From positions 13,124 through 77,123 of the forward strand of contig CAZVKG010000008.1 of NCBI GenBank assembly GCA_964627665.1: a DNA stretch of 64,000 nt, given 5' to 3'. Below, in pieces: positions 25,227 to 34,012 of this stretch. Every line of letters starts with the position of its first letter. The stretch's first letter is position 1. Under the pieces are notes generated by a model, which worked only from the letters and a program-made list of their open reading frames with translations, did not search any database and had not been told where the DNA came from. The stretch is from UBA1351 sp964627665 (GTDB lineage Bacteria; Bacillota; Clostridia; Lachnospirales; Vallitaleaceae). A program made the translations under genes and the position numbers.

Positions 25227-27650
25227 TTATGCAAAATCAGGCTCAGTATCATTGCCATTAGCATTATTATAATCTTCAATTTCTTTCACTAATTTAAAGA
25301 GCATTGGAAGCTCTTTGAGTTTACTGAAATCTACGTTTATCACGAGGTTTTGAATTACTGTTCCATTGTTTTTTTCTTTTGTACTCTGTGAACTTTCCGT
25401 TCTTTCCCTGTTGATTTCCCGTAGATTGACTTTCTTGATTTCACTCTTAGAAATAATTCCTGAACGTTCTGATACTATGTTATCCTCTTTAGGATTAGCA
25501 GCTAAATTCACATCTGAGAATGCATCCTCTGTTACCTCTGCCGGAAGATTTTGCGTCTGAACCATACCTGAAGTAATGGTTTCAAAAACTCTTTTTCCTG
25601 ATAATGTAAGTGTTGAAAGTGGACCTTCTTTAGCATCTGAGAAAGGAAGGAGTTTTCTGATTTTCGAAAGGCCACCTTTGACCGCATCAATTGGAGCTGA
25701 TACAGCACTTTTTATTCCTTCCGTGAAGGTATTCATTATTTTTGAACCTGACTCTTTAAACCATTTCAAGCTTCCTGATATAAAGTCTTTTATTGTTTGA
25801 ATACCATTTTTAAATGCCCCTGTGATGCCTGCCCAAAGGTTTCTAAAGAATTCTGAAATCGAATCCCAATTATTAATGATCAGCATTGGAATTCCTATGA
25901 ATGGCATAAATGCTGCAATGGCAACTTGTAACCATGTCGGCATTCCTGCAAACAGGTTTTTCACCCAATCAAATCCGGCTTTAACGCCATTCACAAATCC
26001 ATTCCAAGCATTTGAAAGCCAAGCAGTCACCGAGTCCCAATTTTGCCATAATAGAATAATAGCAGCTACAAGAGCAACAATTCCAATAACTATCCATGTA
26101 ACAGGATTCGCAAGTAAAGCAGCTGTGAACGACCATACGGATGCAATCAAGCCCGGAAGCGCTGTAACACCTGTGATGATAGCCTGTTTCGCCATACCTG
26201 CCATGCCAATGACAAAACTCTTGGCTGAAGCAACACCCTTTAGGACGCCACTGCCAAATACTTTTAATCCATCACCGGCATACATAGATACAATTCTTAA
26301 AGTATCAAATCCACCTTTAAGCAATTTTATGCCTCTAAACAATCCACTCGTTAGCGTAATTGTTTTTGATATAATGAGCCCAACACCACCACCAACGGTA
26401 ACAAAAGCGCCCATTGCTGTTAATATAACACCTATTGTTAATAGCGTTAATGTAATCCCTCTGACAAGTCCTTCGTTCTGGTCAACCCATTCACTGACTT
26501 TATCAACCACTTCACTACCTTTATCAATAAATTCGTTAACCGTTGGCAAAAGCAACGTTCCTATTTTCTCTTTGACATTTCCGATTTTTTGACCTAAGAC
26601 ATCATATTGTTCACCTTCTGTCTGATTAATCGCATCTGCCATTTCTTTTGCCACGCCAACTCCATTACCCATTTCATCGTAAAGCGTTGTAATGTTACCT
26701 TGCAAATCTCCTGTTTTATTATATAAAAGGTCAATCATGGCAACAGCCTCATCTGTTCCAAAGGCTTTTTGTAATTCCATTTTTTCAGCTGCATCCATTG
26801 TATCTCCGAATTTTCCTCGAAGCTGTTCAAGTATTTCCGGCATAGACAAGAGCTGATCGTTTGCATCGGTAAAGCTGAGCTCAAGGTCTTCTCCTGCCTT
26901 AGCAGCTGTTTTTAAAAACGCTCTATACTTGGTTCCGGCTTCACTCCCTGACATGGTCGCTTGAAGCATTCCTAGAATTGACAATTGTTCTTCAAACGGA
27001 ACGTTCGCCGAGGTTGCTGAAGCACCCAATGATTGGATTGAAGCAGCCATTTGGGATCCGTCTGTTTTAAACTGCTGAACTGATTTTGCAATCCCAGCCG
27101 AAAACATCTCTCCAAACTCCAAGTCGCTCATATCTTTATAGTAATCCTTATATATACCATATCCAGTAGCAAAGAGATCGGTCATTTCACCAATACTTGA
27201 CTTTGTACCTTTTGCTGTAATCCCTGCAAGCTCTGTAAAATCTGCAACGGCTTCATCCGTCAAAGATGAGATTCCTGATTTTATGTCATAGGCTGCTGTA
27301 ATAAAATCAGCTTTTGTTGTTCCTGCCCATGTATCCGAAAAGTCTTTTGCCGCATCCTCTAACGCTTCAAGGTCTTCAATTCCAACAGATGATAACTCAC
27401 CAAGTGCCCTTCGTGTTTCAAATGTCGCTTCAACCGGAGATAGAACAGCATCTGTAATTGTCGCCCCAACTGCTGTCATTCCAAGACCAGTTTTGGTCAT
27501 GTTTCCAAATGTTTTATCAAGTTGTTGTATTTTATCAACCGAACCGTCCACCGAAGTATTGACTCTCGCCATTGGCCCAGTAAGATTATCTATCATGTTT
27601 ACAATAACACTTAATTTAAAAATCGAATCTAAGCCCATACTATTTTTCAC
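25227..27650 (-). CDS. Tail tape measure protein (TP901 type)
   Basis: 807 aa. The amino third has the TP901 core (ETRRALGELSSVGIEDLEAL, FSDTWAGTTKADFITAAYDI, ANVPFEEQLSILGMLQATMS). Membrane-like spans occupy about 390-540. An amphipathic helical region with tryptophans (SNAWNGFVNGVKAGFDWVKN) follows. It sets tail length and may enter the cell membrane on injection. Immediately before the gp43-like gene. Confidence 0.9.
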   Translation of the reverse strand: MKNSMGLDSIFKLSVIVNMIDNLTGPMARVNTSVDGSVDKIQQLDKTFGNMTKTGLGMTAVGATITDAVLSPVEATFETRRALGELSSVGIEDLEALEDAAKDFSDTWAGTTKADFITAAYDIKSGISSLTDEAVADFTELAGITAKGTKSSIGEMTDLFATGYGIYKDYYKDMSDLEFGEMFSAGIAKSVQQFKTDGSQMAASIQSLGASATSANVPFEEQLSILGMLQATMSGSEAGTKYRAFLKTAAKAGEDLELSFTDANDQLLSMPEILEQLRGKFGDTMDAAEKMELQKAFGTDEAVAMIDLLYNKTGDLQGNITTLYDEMGNGVGVAKEMADAINQTEGEQYDVLGQKIGNVKEKIGTLLLPTVNEFIDKGSEVVDKVSEWVDQNEGLVRGITLTLLTIGVILTAMGAFVTVGGGVGLIISKTITLTSGLFRGIKLLKGGFDTLRIVSMYAGDGLKVFGSGVLKGVASAKSFVIGMAGMAKQAIITGVTALPGLIASVWSFTAALLANPVTWIVIGIVALVAAIILLWQNWDSVTAWLSNAWNGFVNGVKAGFDWVKNLFAGMPTWLQVAIAAFMPFIGIPMLIINNWDSISEFFRNLWAGITGAFKNGIQTIKDFISGSLKWFKESGSKIMNTFTEGIKSAVSAPIDAVKGGLSKIRKLLPFSDAKEGPLSTLTLSGKRVFETITSGMVQTQNLPAEVTEDAFSDVNLAANPKEDNIVSERSGIISKSEIKKVNLREINRERTESSQSTKEKNNGTVIQNLVINVDFSKLKELPMLFKLVKEIEDYNNANGNDTEPDFA

Positions 27651-27705
27651 CCCCTGTTAAAAATCTTATTTTTATGATATATTTAAAGAAAAGGAGGTCT
27701 TTATT

Positions 27706-27948
27706 ATGTTATCAGGTCTATGGTTTGCACTTGGAATCCTCATTTTCGCTTTATGTGCCGGAGCTGTAATATCCTTCGTTATATTTGTACCATTATTCAT
27801 TTATATCATTCCTTATTATTGGTGGATCGCTTGTCAACATTCAATTGGCAAACACAAAGACAAGGATGGAGAAAAGTTATTACGCTCGGTAAGAAACGCA
27901 ACAATTTTATACAAAAGTTGGATTACTAAGAAAGAACCGACCTTTTAA
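27706..27948 (+). CDS. 80-aa membrane protein, lone plus-strand gene inside the tail operon
   Basis: Two long hydrophobic stretches cover residues 4-45 (LWFALGILIFALCAGAVISF; PLFIYIIPYYWWIACQHSIG), followed by a basic cytoplasmic tail. The RBS AAAAGGAGG is excellent and a terminator overlaps the stop. It lies between the tail chaperone and the tape measure, opposite to about 17 kb of minus-strand late genes. This is the layout of a moron expressed in the lysogen. No family recognised; superinfection exclusion is a possible but unproven role. Confidence 0.75.
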   Translation: MLSGLWFALGILIFALCAGAVISFVIFVPLFIYIIPYYWWIACQHSIGKHKDKDGEKLLRSVRNATILYKSWITKKEPTF

Positions 27949-27965
27949 AAGAGGCCGGTTCTTTT
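27931..27965 (+). terminator. Terminator of the 80-aa membrane gene
   Basis: AAAGAACCG (27931-27939) pairs with CGGTTCTTT (27956-27964), with an inner ACCT/AGG pairing, then a short T run. It also covers the stop codons of both the plus-strand gene and the convergent frameshift extension. Confidence 0.65.
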
Positions 27966-28185
27966 AGTCTGAAAAGACCTCTGAAATCGCTCTTGCCATT
28001 ATGTTTTGTTCAAGTTCTTGAACATATCTTGCCTGTGCAAGGGCTCCTAAAAATTCATCAATATCCATTTCTCCAACGTTTTTCTTTAGAAGATTAGGAG
28101 GCAAGTATCTATATATTTCAAGCGAACCTGCTTCAATAAAGTTACTCTTTATCTCCCGGAGCTTTTCTTCTAAAGCATTTTTAAA
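27964..28185 (-). CDS. Frameshift extension of the tail assembly chaperone
   Basis: This reading frame, -1 relative to the upstream chaperone, is entered at the heptamer T TTA AAA (28179-28185, minus strand). It encodes about 71 residues (NALEEKLREIKSNFIEAGSL ... ISEVFSD) and has no good start of its own. Slippage would yield a 188-aa fusion beside the 119-aa short form, as in other tailed phages (G/GT in lambda, the gp41 region in Mu). The longer form is expected to bind the tape measure protein. Confidence 0.8.
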   Translation of the reverse strand, partial: FKNALEEKLREIKSNFIEAGSLEIYRYLPPNLLKKNVGEMDIDEFLGALAQARYVQELEQNIMARAISEVFSD

Positions 28186-28529
28186 TTTACATCTTTTGAA
28201 AGTCCTAACATATGCAACAACTTTTCACCAAGCCCTAAACATAAAGCCGGATATTCTTCAAGATCACTTTCAAGCTGCTTTGATTGTTCCTCAATAATAT
28301 TATCCATAACAAAGGCTTTGAGTGCCTTTGTAGGGCTTTGCGATGTACTCTTCACATATCGGTCATAGGATGCCGTTGCAGGCTTTTTAAAATAGTATTC
28401 AAGTTCAATCGTTGTCGTGTCATCCGGTTCAATATTTGCATTGACCTGATATAACTTGCCATACTTTTCTTTGTAACCTTCAAGCGCATCTTTACCCTTT
28501 ATTGCTTCTACTTTTTTATTATCGTCCAT
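28170..28529 (-). CDS. Tail assembly chaperone, short form
   Basis: 119 aa, acidic and helical (GYKEKYGKLYQVNANIEPDD; LESDLEEYPALCLGLGEKLL), lying between tail tube and tape measure. It ends two codons after a canonical slippery heptamer. The size, position and frameshift identify it, rather than a strong sequence match. Confidence 0.82.
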   Translation of the reverse strand: MDDNKKVEAIKGKDALEGYKEKYGKLYQVNANIEPDDTTTIELEYYFKKPATASYDRYVKSTSQSPTKALKAFVMDNIIEEQSKQLESDLEEYPALCLGLGEKLLHMLGLSKDVNLKML

Positions 28530-28585
28530 CTTTTTAATCCTCCAACTTAATCAATTTTTGTCAGTTATTTTGAAAACAATTTTGC

Positions 28586-29020
28586 TTAAATAGGTTTCAA
28601 TCCATCTCTAGTGATTCCATTTACTATGATGAAGTCAACATCGACTTTAATCGACTTATCACCTTGAGCGTTTTTTTGGCTCGTTTTTGTTAGAATAACT
28701 GTGCTTAGTTCATCTGTCTTGGTCTTTTGTGTTTCATTTGCATAGCTTACTATAACCTTAGGAATCACAAGTTTATATAAAGCGACATTTCTTCGCTTGC
28801 AATATGCAACTAAGTCATCAAAATCATCTTTTAAAAGACTAAGCTTGCCTTCTGATTTATAGTTTCCTGTTCCATATCCTCTTGGTCTGTTGCCTTTTCC
28901 GTAGACAACTTCTTTTTCAAGCTCATCGTCATATGAAATTTCCTGAACTTCTATATCAAGCCCCGGGAGTTTCACTGCAACATCAGCCCAGTCATAGCTT
29001 TTTCCATTAATTATGGCCAT
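28586..29020 (-). CDS. Phage tail tube protein
   Basis: 144 aa. It follows the sheath by 12 bp and precedes the chaperone, the invariant place of the tube gene in contractile phages. AIINGKSYDWADVAVKLPG and GYGTGNYKSEGKLSLLKDDF resemble Firmicutes Mu-like tube proteins. Expected to form stacked hexamers inside the sheath. Confidence 0.8.
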   Translation of the reverse strand: MAIINGKSYDWADVAVKLPGLDIEVQEISYDDELEKEVVYGKGNRPRGYGTGNYKSEGKLSLLKDDFDDLVAYCKRRNVALYKLVIPKVIVSYANETQKTKTDELSTVILTKTSQKNAQGDKSIKVDVDFIIVNGITRDGLKPI

Positions 29021-29032
29021 TTTTATTCCTCC

Positions 29033-30457
29033 CTATTGCTGTGTTCTAAATGGATTTTCCATTCCAAGATCAATTTCAATTTCTCTTACGTGACCAATTG
29101 GAATAAAACGAATGATCACGCTTAGCTTTTCCGTTGCAAGGATATCTTGATCTTCAGGAACAACAATTCTTGCTGAAGAGATTTCCTTGTTTCGTGCCAT
29201 TGTATCAAGTGGTGTCTGAATAAACTTAGCAATCGTTTCCAAACTGCCTTGAACATCTGTCATATCAATATCGCTTTGTAGTTCTTGGAGAGCTTGCTTT
29301 CTTGTCTCTCGCATGATTTTATTCTTTACCCTGATATTTTCTGCATATCTATAATCTGATCCGTCAGGACACATCATCCGAGCATTGGTGACATAGCAAC
29401 CTTCAATTCCTTCATACTTTCTAAAGGTAAGATACTTCGTTTGATCAAGCAAACCGATATAGTCTTCGATTCCCTTTGGAAGGAGTTCAAGCATTTTATT
29501 CTCAGGGATGCTGAAACTTTTCACTTCTCCAATGGACTGCTGCACCTTTGACTTTGAATATAGCCCACATACAATTCCTGCATTGTTGATATCTTTAATT
29601 GTTCCATCCATCCTTGTATAAAGTGATCTTGCTGTTACAATCTGAATATCATAGTTTTGAAGCCCTGTTCTTTCACTAATAAGATACTGAGCATATTCGT
29701 CCAGTGTCTCATCTTGGTTAATATTTCTTGCTTCAAGAATAAAAAAGAGAGGTTTTTTATAAAGTGTTATAAAGTTTTCAACTTCTGTTGAAACAGCTGC
29801 CCATAAAGCTTTGGTTGATTCTCCAACAATATGAACGTATTCAAATGAATAGTTGGTTGTCCTAAGCTTATCAATTGCTGTTAAAACCTCTTGATTTGTC
29901 ATTTCAGGTGATTCCGTGACCACTTTATAAACATCATCAATTATATAAGAATCTTCTGGCGTCACTCCGTCTTCAGTAAATGTAAAGGTTAAACCAGTTG
30001 AAGGGATGTTTAGTTCTCCGTTAATTGCAAGAGTTACTTCTTCAGAATATGAATAACCGCCATCAATTGAATATCGAAGTACCGCCTGATTAAAACCACC
30101 TGCACCCGTAAATTTAATAATGATGTCATAAGCATTATTTGGTTGTCCGGTAACCGTTAGACTTCCAAGACCTGTACCGGACTTTTCAACGTCACCGATT
30201 GTTCCTGCGACTGAAGCTGCAACAGGCAAGCAATATATCATGTTTGCTCCATTTTCAACACTATCCATGCAGGCATCAGCAAGTGGAGATAGACCGAGTT
30301 TTTCCTTAATTTTCTTTGCATCCATACTTCCAGTAATTACAATGGGGACATCTGATACGATTGGAGAGACACCAATCTTGAAGTGAATGCCTTCACCTTT
30401 GATAGTATCTGCGCCAAGACCGCCATCCGTGATGATTGTACTAACGTCTCTTAACAT
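29033..30457 (-). CDS. Phage tail sheath protein (DUF2586 type, Mu gpL)
   Basis: 474 aa. The amino end DVSTIITDGGLGADTIKGEG and the carboxy-terminal motif RFIPIGHVREIEIDLGMENP are typical of DUF2586 sheath proteins; the latter is the conserved beta-strand that links subunits. Full length. Defines the phage as a myovirus. Overlaps the preceding small gene by 17 bp. Confidence 0.88.
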   Translation of the reverse strand: MLRDVSTIITDGGLGADTIKGEGIHFKIGVSPIVSDVPIVITGSMDAKKIKEKLGLSPLADACMDSVENGANMIYCLPVAASVAGTIGDVEKSGTGLGSLTVTGQPNNAYDIIIKFTGAGGFNQAVLRYSIDGGYSYSEEVTLAINGELNIPSTGLTFTFTEDGVTPEDSYIIDDVYKVVTESPEMTNQEVLTAIDKLRTTNYSFEYVHIVGESTKALWAAVSTEVENFITLYKKPLFFILEARNINQDETLDEYAQYLISERTGLQNYDIQIVTARSLYTRMDGTIKDINNAGIVCGLYSKSKVQQSIGEVKSFSIPENKMLELLPKGIEDYIGLLDQTKYLTFRKYEGIEGCYVTNARMMCPDGSDYRYAENIRVKNKIMRETRKQALQELQSDIDMTDVQGSLETIAKFIQTPLDTMARNKEISSARIVVPEDQDILATEKLSVIIRFIPIGHVREIEIDLGMENPFRTQQ

Positions 30458-30671
30458 TTTTTGCCACCTTCTTTCCGCTCATCGGTGCTTTCATGAATTC
30501 ATCCAATGCTTTTTGATAATCTGCTTCTGAAATCACTTTTCCTGTTCGCCAATTTTCTAAAGCTTTAATACCACTAAACACCATATCCGATGTTTTATAC
30601 TTTTTCTTTAACTCTTCAATACTGATTAACTCAGGAGAAGATGTATCTTTTTTTGTTTTATTCTGTTCCAT
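30441..30671 (-). CDS. Small protein before the sheath gene (Mu gp38 position)
   Basis: 76 aa, charged, helical in the second half (ENWRTGKVISEADYQKALDE). Start chosen at MEQNKTKKDTSSP, preceded by GAGGAGGAAGG; a longer frame to 30704 lies inside the upstream gene. Function unknown. It overlaps both neighbours, so it belongs to the operon. Confidence 0.65.
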   Translation of the reverse strand: MEQNKTKKDTSSPELISIEELKKKYKTSDMVFSGIKALENWRTGKVISEADYQKALDEFMKAPMSGKKVAKNVKRR

Positions 30672-31161
30672 TTCCTTCCTCCTCAAGTGTTTGTTCAATC
30701 TCACTCATAGTTGCAAATAGCGAATCTTTATATACGCCACCTTCAAAAGTAACTTTTAACTGAACTGCAATCTTTGCTTTTAACACGCTATCATTCTGAT
30801 CCACCCAATCTGCATCCTCTAATTCAAGTGGTGTATAGTTTCCGTCTATCAATATTCCTCTATCCAAAAGACCAACGAACTCTTCAAAGATTGTTTCACA
30901 CTTATCCTCACTATATTCACCAATCACCACAATGAAGCTTGTTTTTCTTTCAAGTACCTTTACTCTCTTTCGCTTGTCGCCCCCTTGGTCTACATATATA
31001 GTTTTTGAGCCGCTTCGAGTAAATTTATCTGCTTCAAACATAACTGCTCCAATATGACTTTCACTGGATTTTTCAAGTTTTTTCAAACTTGTATATACTG
31101 TTGACTTGATGCCTGCATCTTTGAGCTTTTGAATCAAATACTCTTTACATTGTCCAATCAT
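30658..31161 (-). CDS. Tail terminator/neck protein in the Mu gp37 position
   Basis: 167 aa. The pattern GQCKEYLIQKLKDAGIKSTV, then a strand-rich body (KTSFIVVIGEYSEDKCETIF; AKIAVQLKVTFEGGVYKDS) fits tail terminator-like proteins that cap the tail tube. Similarity is weak; the call is mainly by order between the virion morphogenesis protein and the sheath. Confidence 0.6.
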   Translation of the reverse strand: MIGQCKEYLIQKLKDAGIKSTVYTSLKKLEKSSESHIGAVMFEADKFTRSGSKTIYVDQGGDKRKRVKVLERKTSFIVVIGEYSEDKCETIFEEFVGLLDRGILIDGNYTPLELEDADWVDQNDSVLKAKIAVQLKVTFEGGVYKDSLFATMSEIEQTLEEEGNGTE

Positions 31162-31164
31162 TGA

Positions 31165-31665
31165 TTAGTCCTCCGATACGATTTCCTCAAGAACGCCTTT
31201 AATTTCAAGCATATCTTCTTCTGAAATTCCTAGGAAAGGACGTTGAGGAATATTGACATTGACGGTTACTTGTTTTTTGCGAATCCATCTGTCACCTATT
31301 TTGAATACAAGACCTTTTGATGTCCTTGCTCTGATGGTTATTTTTCGCCCATCTTCTCCAAATTGGTGCGTCGGTCCATAAATTTTATTTGTACCTACTG
31401 CAAAGCCTGAACCATCAGCCGTTGACTTAATAGAATTTTTTAGATCTGCGCTTTTAGTGAGTGTTGATCCACCTTCACGCACAGCTCTTATTGATTTTGT
31501 CCAAGGTTTACCATCAGGATCTTTTTGCTGCTTAAATCTTTCCCTTGTTGAAGCCCTAAGCGTTTCTGCCAAAGTAAGGCTTGCCCCCTTAAATTCGACA
31601 CGCTCTAAGTCTTTCAACTTTTTCATAAGCCTTCTTACATCTCCATCAAGTCTAATGCTATACAT
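31165..31665 (-). CDS. Phage virion morphogenesis protein (gpG/phage_tail_S family)
   Basis: 166 aa. It matches the family pattern: SLTLAETLRASTRERFKQQK, PDGKPWTKSIRA, a GPTHQFGEDGR segment, and the end IPQRPFLGISEEDMLEI. Family members take part in tail completion or head-tail joining. Three bases separate it from both neighbours. Confidence 0.85.
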   Translation of the reverse strand: MYSIRLDGDVRRLMKKLKDLERVEFKGASLTLAETLRASTRERFKQQKDPDGKPWTKSIRAVREGGSTLTKSADLKNSIKSTADGSGFAVGTNKIYGPTHQFGEDGRKITIRARTSKGLVFKIGDRWIRKKQVTVNVNIPQRPFLGISEEDMLEIKGVLEEIVSED

Positions 31666-31667
31666 GA

Positions 31668-32117
31668 TTACATTCCTTTCATTGAGTTTCTTGAAAACAA
31701 TCTTGGATTCGAATTGACTTGAAATCCTGTAGCCGCCCTTTTCGTATTGTCCGAAGCACCTATGTCAATAACTCCTTTGGCTACATTTTCTAAAAATCTC
31801 ACAGCAGCTTTGTATCTATTGAGAAAGTTTTTTTCCTTTTCTCCTTCATCAATTCCGGCTCTTGAAAAAAGATTATATACTGCAATGTCCTTGCTAAACT
31901 TATTTATAACTTTGGGTGTCGGAGAGACAGGGACCGGATACCTCTTAGCAAGGTATCCATCAATTTCCCCATCTGCATCCCCAATTGCTTCTTCTACTAA
32001 AGGAACAATTTTTGCTTCACGCTCAAGCTCATCTTCAATGTATTCATCGCCGATGATCATATTAAGTGCATCCGACTTAATCATTCCTCTGACTTCTTCA
32101 ATCGTGCAATAACTCAT
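31668..32117 (-). CDS. DUF1320 head-tail connector (Mu gp36)
   Basis: 149 aa. SYCTIEEVRGMIKSDALN, followed by EEAIGDADGEIDGYLAKRYP and an all-helical core, is the DUF1320/gp36 pattern, a connector-like fold placed after the capsid gene. Good length and position. Confidence 0.85.
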   Translation of the reverse strand: MSYCTIEEVRGMIKSDALNMIIGDEYIEDELEREAKIVPLVEEAIGDADGEIDGYLAKRYPVPVSPTPKVINKFSKDIAVYNLFSRAGIDEGEKEKNFLNRYKAAVRFLENVAKGVIDIGASDNTKRAATGFQVNSNPRLFSRNSMKGM

Positions 32118-32131
32118 ATTGCCTCATTCCT

Positions 32132-33022
32132 TTACTCAGTAGTTGTGCCCGTTGAACCATACGCCATTTGCCAAAATCCATATCCTGCATTTGCTCTGCC
32201 ATCAACACCATAAAGATGTTGTTTTCGCATGAATACATTCTCATCGGTGTCTTTGATTAGTGCATTAAACTTCGGCGCTTTTCTTTCCTGATAAATTATT
32301 GGTTTCAAAGCCTTGTTCGTACACATTAAATACCAAGCGGTATCACTGCCTGCAAGATCAGGAACAACTAGTAGCTCTGCTGTATCTTTGTAAATATTTG
32401 TCGAACCATCAATCTGATCAGCATAAAGAATTTTTCGAGCTGTCGCTTCTTCAGCAGGAGCAACAACAAGTACATTAGGAATAAGTTTCAATGATTTCCC
32501 ATTTTCATCAACTAAAGACATAACACTACTTCTTGCCGCTGCATAGGACGTTACTGAAAGCTTCGCTGTCCCTTTGTTGCTAATATTTTTTTTACCTACT
32601 TTATGGGCATCTGAAAAGAACGGTTGCCCATCATAGCACTTGTTTGTAAACCCATCTTTTAAAAGTCCAAAGACAAGATCATCCGGGAACGTTGCTGTAC
32701 TTTGGGCCATATCTTGAATGACCGGAGTATATACACCGATTTTGTCATCTTCGATGTCATTACGGTCAACGCCGATTGTTAGTTCAAAGTCCTTGTTCTT
32801 GATTGTGTAGTCAGAACCACTGAGATTTTGAATCTCTCTATCCCCAATCCATTCTCTCATCCGAGGAATTTTACCCAGCCAGTTATAACTTTCTTCACCT
32901 GTTTCGGAGGGAACCTTGGTTGCAACCTTATCCCAAAGAGTTTTTGTTTCACCAAAAACCTTATTGAAAATCGTCTTAAATCCAGTTGTAATACCTTGTA
33001 ATGCTTGCTGATTTACTATCAT
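32132..33022 (-). CDS. Major capsid protein (Mu gpT family)
   Basis: 296 aa. Family features: INQQALQGITTGFKTIFNKV-like opening, SYNWLGKIPRMREWIGDREI, DYTIKNKDFELTIGVDRNDI, and the end ANAGYGFWQMAYGS. It forms the HK97-fold shell. The gene order protease, decoration, capsid is as in Mu relatives. Confidence 0.92.
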   Translation of the reverse strand: MIVNQQALQGITTGFKTIFNKVFGETKTLWDKVATKVPSETGEESYNWLGKIPRMREWIGDREIQNLSGSDYTIKNKDFELTIGVDRNDIEDDKIGVYTPVIQDMAQSTATFPDDLVFGLLKDGFTNKCYDGQPFFSDAHKVGKKNISNKGTAKLSVTSYAAARSSVMSLVDENGKSLKLIPNVLVVAPAEEATARKILYADQIDGSTNIYKDTAELLVVPDLAGSDTAWYLMCTNKALKPIIYQERKAPKFNALIKDTDENVFMRKQHLYGVDGRANAGYGFWQMAYGSTGTTTE

Positions 33023-33039
33023 AATATTGTTCCTCCCTA

Positions 33040-33438
33040 TTAAAGAATTTCGACGAGTACTTCGTCATTATCTAATCCGATTACTTTACCTGCCACTGAT
33101 GTGCCGACTGCCAACATTGTGACTGTCTCATCGTCAAGGATGTAGCATTCTTTTTTGATGTCTTGAGCTGTGACAGGATCGGTGTCATCATTGTTGTATT
33201 TAAAGACACCACGGCGTACCTTAACTGAAACAGCTCCATCTACACCACCAGTGTTGTCAATAAATTCTTCCGATCTCCCTGCTGCAATCAATCCTTCAGC
33301 TGTGTTTCCTGCGATAGCGTATCCTAGTGCATCCAACGCAACTAGAGAACCTTCAAAAATTTTTGCATTTGCCTTAACCGGCAATATAAGTGTCTTACCG
33401 TCTTGAATTTCAATCGTGTTTCTTCCTGCGCTTAACAT
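33040..33438 (-). CDS. Putative head decoration / capsid cement protein (DUF2190-like)
   Basis: 132 aa from MLSAGRNTIEIQDGKTLILP, preceded by GGAGG at 9 nt; a longer frame begins 30 bp earlier inside the protease gene. Small beta-rich protein (VKANAKIFEGSLVALDALGY; GVDGAVSVKVRRGVFKYNN) located between protease/scaffold and capsid, as capsid cement proteins are. Family match is tentative. Confidence 0.6.
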   Translation of the reverse strand: MLSAGRNTIEIQDGKTLILPVKANAKIFEGSLVALDALGYAIAGNTAEGLIAAGRSEEFIDNTGGVDGAVSVKVRRGVFKYNNDDTDPVTAQDIKKECYILDDETVTMLAVGTSVAGKVIGLDNDEVLVEIL

Positions 33439-33439
33439 A

Positions 33440-34012
33440 TTAGTTTTCCTCCTTTCCGTATTTCTCAACGTCTTCCTTACTTACACCAAGCATTTTGCAA
33501 ACCGCCATTGTGGTCTCTTCGACTCTACCATCTGACTTTTTAACATCATCATGTTCGATTTCACCCATTGGCACGGTTTGCGGAGCTTTTTCAACAAATC
33601 GTTTGAACCCTTCAGGATCTTTTAAGGCGTATTCTTCAGCCCAGTCTTTTTGAGCCGCTGATATTTTACCTGCTTTTAAAGCTAAGGTAACCACCTCATC
33701 ACTGTCCTTTTTATCAAGCCTTTCTTTAAGTTTATTAAACTCAGTAACAGGAACATAGTTTGCCGGATTCTTAAGGGCCACAATAGCAGCCGCCACATCT
33801 TCTGTTTTCGCATCATTGTTGTCTAAGCCTAAAAGGCCCATGATCACCTTGTTGGCAACAACCTCCGTTTCACCTTCAGAACCATCTTTCTTTTTAAGCT
33901 GCTCTTGCAATTTGCCAAGCTCACCAACAACCATTTGAATAGCCTGCATGATTTGCTCTTCGGTTGCATCTTCAGGAAGTCCTAGAAGCTCTGCTAATTT
34001 CTTTAAATCCAT
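33440..34012 (-). CDS. Internal in-frame scaffold protein (Mu gpZ-like)
   Basis: A second start inside the protease gene. ATG at 34012 begins MDLKKLAELLGLPEDATEEQ and is preceded by GAAGGAGG at 7 nt, stronger than the site of the full gene. It would give a 190-aa helical scaffold sharing the protease carboxy end, exactly as gpZ is nested in gpI of Mu. Confidence 0.7.
   Translation of the reverse strand: MDLKKLAELLGLPEDATEEQIMQAIQMVVGELGKLQEQLKKKDGSEGETEVVANKVIMGLLGLDNNDAKTEDVAAAIVALKNPANYVPVTEFNKLKERLDKKDSDEVVTLALKAGKISAAQKDWAEEYALKDPEGFKRFVEKAPQTVPMGEIEHDDVKKSDGRVEETTMAVCKMLGVSKEDVEKYGKEEN

Noticed and set aside
25822..26592. 256-codon plus-strand frame opposite the tape measure gene
   Set aside because: Composition is that of an antisense frame, with no RBS; the minus-strand tape measure protein is clear.
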